A DNA stretch of 64,000 bases, taken from the NCBI GenBank assembly GCA_963693305.1, contig OY855914.1, positions 23,410,972 through 23,474,971 on the forward strand, written 5' to 3'. Below are positions 11,146 to 21,400 of this stretch, in pieces. A model generated the notes under the pieces. The model was not told the origin of the DNA and ran no database searches. It worked only from the letters and a program-made list of their open reading frames with translations. The position numbers and the translations under genes are program-made. This DNA comes from Meandrina meandrites. Taxonomy: Eukaryota; Cnidaria; Anthozoa; Scleractinia; Meandrinidae. Every line of letters begins with the position of its first letter. The first letter of the stretch is position 1.

Positions 11146-12500
11146 TTTCTTTTATAAAATCAGGACAACTCAGATTAATATTAATCGCATTAATATTAAT
11201 CTTAATGATTATTATAATCAGTAATGGATTATTATAATCCAGTAATAGATTATTATAATCCAGTAATAGATTATTATAATCTATTACTGAGGTTTGAGCC
11301 GTGCCTTAATCTATTAGGATTAATATTAATCTTATGTAATATTAATATTAATCCTGATCTATATTAATCCCACATACGATTGCTATAGATCGTTTTCACG
11401 TGACGTCATGAGGTACTAAAATCCAAAACTAAAGAGACACCAAAGTTGCCATCCACATCAGGCATAAGAGGGACTAAAATTATATCTGTTTGCAACTTTT
11501 CAGCTCAGTAGCGTCCTTCGTTTGGAAACCAGCGCAAATTGAATTTCAGTGTTATGGCGGTGCGTGACATACAGTTACGATCGTGTTTGTAAAAAAATAT
11601 ACATTAATCTTAAGATTTTTTGCCATTTGAGAAGTTTAAGTATCGGGAAATGTGTTTAAGTAAATGTTTGTTTGTCCAGTACAGATAATCAGTGGCCTAG
11701 ATGACCAAAGTAAGCAACAGATGTTTACAGTATTTTCCGGCCGCCATATTGGTGCACCACAGATGTGCACCAATATGGCGGATCCATACTGGGCTCTGTA
11801 AATTTGCGCAAAACATTTTGACGAATATCTGAAGTTTGGGATAACGCACAGACCTAAAACTTGGAGAAATGACTTATTTACTTATTTCCTATAATATTAC
11901 ATTTTGTTGACCTCATTCAATGAATGGTTCTTCAATTTATATTTTTATTGCGTGACAGTGAAAACGATCTATAAAAGTGGTACGCAGTATTTATATTATT
12001 CCTATCTAGGGTTAATCTTTGTCCAAATCTTCCGAAGATTGGCATTATTTAAAGATCAAAGAGGTGCTTGCTACTATTCATTTCATCTAGGGTCAACATC
12101 GTGGTATCTACCAGCTCTAGCATATGCAAGTGATCGAAATGTGACTGATGTGGTCAGTGTTATGTCCTGTCAGTCCTGTGTTATGTCTGCAGTGTGTCTG
12201 TCATTGGAGCTGTATTTCAGTATCTCCAAACATTCACGGGAATTTTATCTCGATTATAATAGAGATTAATATTAATCTGGATTATATTATTAACAATAAT
12301 CTAATCCTTCCATTTTTTTGCCGTGCCTTAATCTATTACCGGATTATAATAATCTATTACTGGATTATAATAATCTATTACTGGATTATAATAATCTATT
12401 ACCGGATTATAATAAGCCTATTATAATCTATTATTATTATAATCCACGGATTAATATTAATCCGAGTTGTCCTGTAAAATGTTAAAGAAATTGCGCGCGC
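11146..12500. mobile_element. Inverted pair of AT-rich arms enclosing a MITE
   Basis: The left arm (CAGGACAACTCAGATTAATA) and right arm (its complement near 12455-12478) are followed inward by many short palindromic units of the type GGATTATAATAATCTATTAC. A 'GCCAT' MITE (11383-11972) sits between the arms. This looks like one foldback element split by a later insertion, or two facing copies; I cannot tell which. Confidence 0.55.
11383..11972 (+). mobile_element. 'GCCAT' MITE family, copy 2
   Basis: The ends are CTATAGATCGTTTTCACGTG and its inverted match GTGAAAACGATCTATA. The central hairpin is GCCGCCATATTGGTGCACC against GGTGCACATC/TGTGCACCAATATGGCGG at 11738-11783. It is collinear with the other copies (GACGTCA near the left end, GTGACAGTGAAAAC at the right end). 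Confidence 0.75.
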
Positions 12501-12620
12501 TAAAACTTGTGACGTAAGCAGCGTGCATTATAACTCCATAAAGCACGCGCGTGACGTAAGCAGCGTGCTTTATGGAGCTATAATGAACTCGAACTGGCCA
12601 ATCACAGCGCGCGCAATTTC
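12487..12620. repeat. Palindrome, CG-rich ends
   Basis: Inner arms ATAACTCCATAAAGCACGCG and its complement are centred near 12547. Both outer ends are GCGCGCGC-rich. It mirrors the palindrome at 10985-11127 on the other side of the AT-rich pair. Confidence 0.6.
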
Positions 12621-12639
12621 TCGATGATTTTATAACAAC

Positions 12640-13243
12640 CTATTGGTGGTTTTCACTGTCACGCAATAAAAAAAATAAAATTGAAACCATTCAACGACAG
12701 AAGCTATGGATTTCAGATATTATAGAAGATAAATAGATAAACCATTTGTCCAAATCTCAGGTCTGTGCGGCGCACCTTTTGCGAGTTATTTGCCGAAACT
12801 TTCCACGCAAATTTATAAAGCTCAGTATGGAGACGCCATATTTGTGTCCTTCCGAGGGACACAAACATGGCCGCCGTGATGTCAGAGAAAACATCTGGAA
12901 CTTAATTTTGCTATTAATAGCGACTACTTTTGGCTCATGATCTATTATACTTTTACATAAACAGCACTTAGTACATTGGGAATGTTCAATCTGCAAAAAT
13001 GGAAAGGAAAGGCCTTTTTTAAATCAAAACAACTTTGTCACGGTACTCAGCTTGATATCACATGTGGCGGAGAACTCAAATATTCAAAATGCTCTGTTTT
13101 TAAAACGAAGGGCACAACCAAGCTGAAAATTTGCAAAAAGATATATTTTTAATTTATCCTACACCTAGTGACATCGAAAGTTTAGCTGGCCCATTGAATT
13201 TTGATTTCAGAATTTTATGACGTAACATGAAAACCAAGAATAG
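12640..13243 (-). mobile_element. 'GCCAT' MITE family, copy 3 (inverted)
   Basis: Reads in reverse relative to copies 1 and 2: it starts GGTGGTTTTCACTGTCACGC and ends GACGTAACATGAAAACCAAG. The central pair ACGCCATATTTGTGTCC / GGACACAAACATGGCCGCC lies at 12831-12875. Confidence 0.75.
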
Positions 13244-13261
13244 TATAATGGCCAAGCTCAC

Positions 13262-13400
13262 CACGAGTCTCTTGTAGCTCAGTTGGTTAGAGCGCCCAAC
13301 CGGTATCTGGGGAGGCCATCGGTTCGATTCTCGTCGGGAACTCAGAATTTTTTCTTTGTCCCATGATGCTCGTGTCATTGTTGAAAAAGATCATCTTCAA
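13262..13400 (+). mobile_element. tRNA-derived SINE fragment or tRNA pseudogene
   Basis: An A-box (TAGCTCAGTTGGTTAGAGC) and a B-box (GGTTCGATTCT) lie in a tRNA-like 75-bp head. The anticodon loop would have C instead of U at position 33, and the segment between anticodon and T arms is misregistered, so a working tRNA is unlikely. The downstream body CTCGTGTCATTGTTGAAAAA also occurs at 10821-10850 without a tRNA head, which argues for a dispersed SINE. Confidence 0.55.
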
Positions 13401-14372
13401 GAATTTACAGCTTGGTCAACAATAGCCCGGATACTGTTAATAACCATGTTGACAACAAAGGCGTTTTGTTGTCATACCGTTAAGTCATTTGGAGTGTTAC
13501 AGTTTGTTCTCAACTGTCACACATCATTGCCTCTTCCTTCCTTGACAGTAACTGTATGTGTGTATTCAGCTCTCCGCCTTCAGATCTAACACTGTTTGTT
13601 GAAATAGTAACAGCATTAATGTTCAGAAGATATATATTAGTAGCAATGCCTGGCGTTAAACGATTTTTTTTTCTCTTCGAGCAGCTGTCAAGTTTAGTGC
13701 TTTCAAGTTAGCCTCATTTCCAATTTTTCTCAGCATTTAAAACACCAGCTTCTTAGACCAGTCAAATCAGTCGATGCATAGATATATATATTATACACCG
13801 TTGTGATAAATGGGGTGGAAAATCTCCTGAAAAGGTTCATTTCATATTCGCCGGGCCGGCCCCCCAGCTCACAATATTTGCCTCATTAATTAACATAAGG
13901 AAAAGCGCTTCAGTTTCTGAAACTACAAGAATATCAATTCTTAATATTGAAAGAGCATCGCACAATAAACTTTCGTTATAAATTTACGCCCGATGTATTA
14001 AATACTTTTTGTGACGCGGGTTTGAAAACTCAAATTTCATACAAAGAATGTATATGGGCTCGTTAGCGCTTTTGCCAACCAGAAATGATGCAATTTTTGA
14101 AAGCTAATATCTCCTTCAATATTACACGCAAAAGGGTGAAAAAATTGCTAGTTATTAAGTTTTACAAGCACTTTAATTATGTGGAGTCAGTTCGTATATA
14201 GCACGATGCCTCTCCTTGCAAAGACGTACGCTAATGAGGTAAAATGTAAACAATGACGTCAGCAAATTTCGCCCTATGCAGGTATGTGCCGCTGGATGAC
14301 GGGCCCATATTTTCGTCTTCCAGGTCTGTGTGGTGGGTTCTAATTTTGGCGTTTAGTTAAGTTTGGTGACGA
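13400..14372. other. Unassigned stretch
   Basis: No supported gene or element. Low-complexity AT-rich sequence with a few short frames lacking motifs. Confidence 0.35.
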
Positions 14373-14494
14373 GTGAAATTAGGAAATAATTTCACGTGCG
14401 TTTTGTCAAAATTCTTATAATTTTCCGAGCCTGTAGGCTCTTGAAATTATTAGAATTTTGACAAAACGCAAGTGAAAATATTTCCTAATTTCAC
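14373..14494. repeat. 122-bp palindrome
   Basis: GTGAAATTAGGAAATAATTT at the left pairs with AAATATTTCCTAATTTCAC at the right. Inner arms hold GTTTTGTCAAAATTCT and its complement around a short GC-rich loop (GAGCCTGTAGGCTC). Confidence 0.75.
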
Positions 14495-14722
14495 CGGTAT
14501 ACCATTCCGTTACCTTTTAATATCATGGGTGAACTTGTTTATTGTATCGTTATGAACGAACGGGCTGGAAACGACGCCCGGGTAAAACGCACAAAAAATT
14601 CGCTCAACGCCACTCATGTTATCGCTAAAAGTTTATAAGACGACCAAACAAACTGTCCAAGGTGAAATTCAAGCGAAAATGCGTAAAGTAAGCTATAACA
14701 TGATCTTTTAAAATCCCGTAAT

Positions 14723-15115
14723 ATAGTAAATGGTTTGAACCCAGGAGTATCAGTAGTTCGTATAGTGCGATCGTCCGGGTGAGAGTAGTTCTGAGAAGAA
14801 CTGTTGCTGGTGACGGACGCTTCGACAACCTGTGCAGAAGTCATCTTCAGAGTCCAGTAACGAACTATTTTCAACGACTGACTCTAGAAAGCTGGTACAC
14901 AAACTTAGAACAAACGCCTGTCAATAACATCACGGCTAAACTGACCAATCAGCTTCAACGGACCAGACTTATAACATCATCGACTGACTACAACTTTTCA
15001 CTTGACTCTGAAGATGACTTCCGCACAGGTTGTCGCAACGTCAGTCAGGTCAGTCACCAACAACACTTCTTCTCAGAACTACTCTCACCCGGACGATCGC
15101 ACTATACGAAATACT
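14723..15115. mobile_element. Inverted-arm element with 12-bp direct flanks
   Basis: The exact 12-mer AAATCCCGTAAT flanks both sides (14711-14722 and 15116-15127), consistent with a target duplication. Arms of ~110 bp (AGTTCGTATAGTGCGATCGT and its complement) enclose a 130-bp loop. The segment containing CTGAAGATGACTTCCGCACA is a motif I associate with Penelope-like or related retroelement ends in cnidarians; that link is inference. Confidence 0.6.
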
Positions 15116-15394
15116 AAATCCCGTAATCTTGGCACTGAGACATGGAAACGTTGCCATGGCAATTTTGTAATTTCACATGTGAAATTATAAATTAGCGCTA
15201 AATTTTCGCGCCAAAATTAAGGAGTGATTTGTCATCCATGATGACATTAAAATAAAAACATTTTCTCGGCACTTCCGGTCCGAGATCGGGTGTGCAATTT
15301 ATCTCTTTAGTCTGTGATGGGGTAGCATATGAGTTTCTTTCTGTCCAAGACCTGCACCTTTTCAAGAAGCTTCAAGAGCCTCCTCCAAAACTGC

Positions 15395-15488
15395 TTCGCC
15401 GCCATCTTGGATTCAATCGCCGAGACTACCCTGGGACGAGCCAGCGTGGTCAAGAGATACTGGAGCCGAGACACAAATCAAAGACAAT
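15395..15488 (+). promoter_or_regulatory. Probable ZC3HC1 core promoter / 5' UTR
   Basis: No TATA box is evident. GCCGCCATCTTGGATT (about 15398-15413) matches the YY1 initiator-type motif (CCGCCATNTTGG) that in animals often lies at the transcription start of housekeeping genes. The ZC3HC1 ATG follows about 75 bp later. A start site here is an inference. Confidence 0.5.
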
Positions 15489-18400
15489 ATGGCGGCAGCT
15501 GTGGAAGGAACTCCTCGCAGAGTGCGTGCTCTGTTATCGAGTTTTATTCACACATCTGGTAAAGAGGACGAATCAAGGTACGTACATTTGGAAAAAATAA
15601 CTTCTAGTTCGTTAATTAGGGCCTACAGATTGCAGTCAAAAACAGCGAAATTTACGTGCTTGATACGAAGTTATTCGAAGCATGCATGCATGCATGAATA
15701 AAACCTGTATCAAAATAGACTGTTTTAATTATTGTTGTTTACCACAAGTGTAGCGATCAGACGTTCTTGAGTTATGCCGAATCGATTTCTTGTAAGGGCG
15801 TTGTTTTCGGATTCTAAATCGATGGGAACATGTGATTAAACGTTCGATTCGACGATGCCTAGTTTGTGGGTTCGACGACTTTGCAAAGTGTGCGTCACTG
15901 CCGTCACAACGTTTGTGAATTTGTAAATTGAATCTGTAGCAAATCCAGGTCCTCTGCAACTACCTGACGTTGAAAGTACTATTTTATTGTAACTTTTTGC
16001 TAAAGAGCACGATTTACTATCAATACCGGTGATATAAACTCCTCTATAATTACCATTAGGCTTATATTTAATGTTAATAAATTTCACCCTTAAAAGCAAT
16101 TTTATTTACTGAGTAGTGTTAAGTAAAGCCAAGCCCAGTGTTACTTATATATTATTTAATTTTGACCATGTGATGATTGGGTATTTAGTTTATGCTAGCT
16201 GTTAGCAATTCAATAAAAGAGAGGTTCATTCAACCTGTACTGCACAGTATTTGATGCAATGTAAATAATTATTGTGCTGTTTTTGGATTAGTGAATATTT
16301 AAGGTATCTTGCAGTCAATGATGCAGAAAATGTAATACTTAATTTTCTTATGGCATCCCTGAAGAGCATCAAGGCTTTGGAGCAACTTTCCAAAAATTAC
16401 AAAATAAACATACAGAAAATCTATCACAAAATATAATCTAAGAATGTGTGGTTCCAAAAAATATCCATACCCATCTCAAGGATGGTCATTGGAAATTCAA
16501 AAGGGGAGGGAGGTCTCAATAGCCCAATTTTTAAAAGAAAGTATGAAGCTAAACTGGAAATGGGCAATTCCAGAAAATATCCGTACAGTACGACGGACGG
16601 CTTTTTGGAATTCCGAAGGTAAGGGGGGGTTCTTTGAACTGGAATTCCAAAGGCAAGGGGGGTACTTACGATTGGAATTCCGAAGGCATCGGGGGGTTTC
16701 AGATCTGGGATTTCCAGAGGGTACAGACAAGTGATTTTGTGGGCTTTCCTTTTCCTATTCAGGGAACAAGCTTGAATGAATGTTGTTAATACTCCTATGC
16801 ACATTTCTGGAATAAAGAGTTGACATTTCCTGATAATAAAAGCCATAAATCTGCTTGGAGAAAAATATCGCTTCGAACTTCGTAGCTTAGTAAGCTGGCA
16901 AACATGCAGTTATCAGTGACCAGTCCTCCACCGATTTCGTAGCTTGGTTACCAAGTTTGCAAAAGCTTTGTTTGTCGAGTTGTTTTCGAAGGTTTCGAGA
17001 AGGTTCTTGTTTTTTGGTGTTTCCTTGTCTTCTAAAGCCGCTTTCCGGTTCCCCACAATTCAAAAGGTTCGTTTGCAATAAGTATCTTTATTTTTTTCAC
17101 CCTATTGCTTAAGTTATGGACAAAATGCCCTCGTATACATGTGTTGCTAAACCGCTCGCGTACGCGCGGCAATAAACATCACGTTAAAACTTGCCGTGTC
17201 TTTTCAATGTTAAAAATGTTAAAAAGTCAATGATTAGTTTAAAGTCAGTCTTTAGTTTCTTGTTTATATTGTAAGTTCCAGTACAAACTGCGATCATTAG
17301 AAGATTTTGTTGCGTGAAACTTGCCACGGAAAGAAAATTTTGTCGAAAAATCTGTGCGCTTTTTTACTGAAAAACTATGGTAGGTCTTGTCGAATTCAAA
17401 AGGTAAATCCTTAGGGCTTGACAAAAAACGGAAATTCCGAACGGGAGGGGGGGTTGACGATTTTGGAATTCAGAGGGCATGGGGGGGTAATGCATTTTGG
17501 AATTTCTGAAGGCAAGGGGGGGTTAAAATATGGAAGCCGTCCGTCGTTGTGTACGGATATTTTCTGGAATTGCCCAATTCCAGGAGGGTGGGAGGGTCCA
17601 AACCAAAGAACCATCCTTGGGGAGGTATGGATATTTTTTGGAGCCACACAATCTAAGAACTTGCAAAGGTTTTCTTTAATCATAGTTAGCAACGTAACAA
17701 GGTACTCGTGGTAGCTAAGCTATTCTACTCCAAACACGTTTGTTACAAATTGATGTCCTGCCAAGTGGCGTAATGTGGAAGCGCAGTGGCCTAATGGTTA
17801 GTGTGCTGGACTCTGGATTGAGTTGAGTGGTCCTGGTTTGAGACCTGGCCGAGATCAATATGTTGTGTTCTTACTCTCACAGTGCCTCTCTCCACCCAGG
17901 CGTTTAAATGTGTACTGCCGAATTTAATGCTAGGGTTAACCCTGCGATGGACTAGCATCCCATCCAGGGGGGAGTAGGGATAGGCTCTGGCAGTATGGGC
18001 ACCACTGGGTTCCATCAGTGTGATGGTGCCTGCTGGTTGCCGCTCTCAGGGTTGTCATAGTCACCTGTCATGCTCGCTGGCGGCACCCACAAAGCTTTCA
18101 CGCACCTTCCCCACACTCGTCTATTGTTGATGAGTTTAACATTATGTGTAACGATAATATATTCTTTTTTTTTCCTGCAGGAGTCCAGAACAAGATGATC
18201 CTGCTTTAGAATCATTTTGTAGAAGCCAGCCAAGGAGTAAAGAAGCATTTTGGAATCGCGTGGAAACATTCTCTGTATCCTTTTTACCTGCATATTCAAT
18301 TTGTAACTTTGATGGCCAATAATTATCGGCCAAAGATTGAACAAACACACAACATTTTGTTAGTCTGAATTCAGTACATTGTGGGTTACCCCAATTTAGG

Positions 18401-21400
18401 AATTGATTGAAGGTATAATAAAATATCTTGAAGTTCAGGGAAAAGTCAGGGAAGTTATTTTGAGTCTGGGAAAACTGATGTTTTAAAGAGAAGTGAAGGA
18501 AAAGTGAAATTATGGCAGTGGTGATTTAATACCATTGAAGGCCAGAAGAAACATTTTCAGGTTAATGTATTTTTTTTGTTTCGAAGCAAAGGCTGGAAGA
18601 CGCTATTATTTCTGACATTTTGTATTAATAATATTTGGACAGGGAAAGTTCATTTTTATCAGGAAATTTTCACTTGGTAAAATAAAAGCATGTTTGTATG
18701 AAAAATTTACAAGTTGTGTGATTTTGCTCTTATCATACAGTACTGCTTGCAAGTAAGTTTTACTAAACCACTTCTCATCTTGTGAGAAACAAGAAACACA
18801 TCTTGCTTCTCTGAAATGGGTCTTGAGAGAAATGAATTGCATCTTGCAGAATGTTGATGCAGTGTAACTTACTTTTGAGCTGTACAGTAACTGTAAATGC
18901 ATACAGTGTATGCATCTCAAACTTCTGTGCCAACAACATGTATATACCATGCAGTTTGATGCCTTGACTTAGTCCATCCATTTACGTGGTTTGCAAAACC
19001 TCTTGCATTGTCGCCATTACACTGTGCGCAATATGGCTGGGAGAACAGCGAGGTTGACATCTTGCAGTGTGTCAGCTGCAAGGCGTGTCTTGATGCGACC
19101 ATATCCACAACATGGGATTCTGATATGTGTGAGTGATCTGTAATGGCCATAGAAATTACAGTAAAACAAACTCAACCAGGGCCACCCAACATTTTTTTAG
19201 CCAATCACACGACAGGTTCAGACCAAAAGAATAGGACTTCCTTCATCAGCGGACCAATCACAATAAGGGGGAAGTTTAACTGCTGATGAATGAACTCCAA
19301 TTCTTTTGTTCTGAGCTTGTCTTGTGATTGGCTAAAAACGTTGGTTGGCCCCGGTTGAGTTTGCTTCACTGTATCTCTGAAGGTCATACTACTAAGAATC
19401 AAAGATCTGTTCGAGATTCGACTATTTCACATGGACTAATGCTAGTATCGAAAGCGATTTGCGATGCATTAACCCATTGACTCACAGTCCAGAAGGCTTT
19501 TATTAGCGCGCACCCAACCCTGCGCACCCAACCCCCCCCCCCCCCCGCACGGTGGTTTCAAAGGGACATAGATTTTCCCACTTCTTTTTTTTTACTTGCG
19601 ACTTCCTTGCGACTTTCTTGCGACTTTCTTGCGACTTTCTTGCGACTTACTTGCGACTTTCTTGCGACTTTCTTGCGACTTAGCTGCCCGGTTACCCAGC
19701 TAAGCCATGTGAGTCGACAGGCCAGGCTACATTGCTGAGAAACAACATGGACTCTCAGCTATGAAGTTTTTAAGTATTTTTATCTTCATTTTGGTGTGCT
19801 CGACGTCGACGGCAGTGCTTCCAACTTACTCTCCTGCAATAGGAGACAATAGACGAACGCGTGATGAAATAATCGAAAATTACTTTATCCTTGGGCTTAC
19901 TGCACCAGAGATCGCATTATTTCTCGTAAGTGTGCATGGTATTGTTATATCCCTAAGGCATTTGAAAAGAATACTCCGACGGCTGGGATGTACATGGCTT
20001 AGCTGGATAACCGGGCAGCTAAGTCACAAGAAAGTCGCAAGAAAGTAGCAAGAAAGTCGCAAGTAAGTCGCAAGAAAGTGGCAAGAAAGTGGCAAGCAAG
20101 TCGCAAGAAAGTCGCAAGAAAGTAGCAAGAAAGTCGCAAGTCGCAAGAAAGTAGCAAGAAAGTCGCAAGTAAAAAAAAAGAAGTGGGAAAATCTATGTCC
20201 CTTTGAAACCACCGTACCCCCCCCCCCCCCACCCCCCCAAAAAAAAAAAAAATTCCTGGCTCTTTTACGGCATTTAACACAAACGTGCGAGTGGGAAAAA
20301 TATACCATATGCGCACTAAATTCAGACAAATAATTCCTTTCTGAGGTAAATGTTTATTAAAACTGGACACGCTGAAAGGCCAATTCATGAATTGAATTGT
20401 TAATTATCAACCTTGATAAATTGATCCGAAACCAGACTTGACGGCGGTGAAAAAATTTCTTCACCTCCGCGCGTCATTTTAACAACTCGCAAAAACACGA
20501 ACTCTTTCTACAAAATATAACACTAGTTCAAAACACACTCTGGTGAAAGGTAGGTTTTCATTCTGTACAACTGTTACTGACATTTATTTAACCACCAGTA
20601 GTATTATCTTGGTACAGCGATAATTGGGGATAATAATTTGCGAATCATGGTTCCGTGAGATAGCGGAAAACTACTGAATTCCTTCCACAAAATTAACACT
20701 CAGATTGCTTTTTATGCTATCCATCACTATAACTATTAACAAAAAAAATACTTGTTTGCATTTTCCGAAGTACTGTAGTAAATCTTTGCCTGTAAAAGGT
20801 CATAAACTGAACACAATTATCAAATAAACAACAAGGCGATGGTAAGTCGGCCGCACGCTGCATATCAGATGTCACCATGTGCTTTTCAAATCAATATGCT
20901 TCTAGAAGCCTAAAATTCCAAACGTAAACTGGGCAAATGAAAGAAACTTGAAGGAAGTTTTGTTTTAGATTAATTCTCATTTCAAGATGTAGCTACTAAT
21001 GTATCAAAGCTTCAAAATTCTGCATATTTTTGAAGCCGTGAGATCCTGCATTATTCACGCTAAAGCGTAAGTTTAATTTTAGCCCGACGGCTTTTTGCAG
21101 TCAATTTTTCACTAAGTGGCTTTACCGATCCTTCTAAAAATTCCATTTAAGTTCGAAGCAATATTGTACATTACCATTTTCCTGTGTGAAGTCTTGAGAA
21201 GCTGCAGTGATCAAGTCCGTGAATTGTGGTCAAAACAAAAGATTGCGTGACGAGCTAAAAATACTTCTTTCAATGAAGATGACAAACAATAGACTTATAA
21301 CAATAGAAAATAATATTGGCCAATATCCTATGACAATGAAGATTCGCAGCAGCTTTTACATGTAAGCATGTAAAACTAAGCGATTCAATCGATGAATAGC

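Noticed and set aside
13270..13343. Functional tRNA gene
   Set aside because: Anticodon loop lacks U33, arm spacing is wrong, and the downstream body recurs elsewhere in the window; a SINE or pseudogene is more likely.
16424..16846. 140-residue minus frame
   Set aside because: Proline-rich frame generated by the G-rich subrepeats of a family A element.
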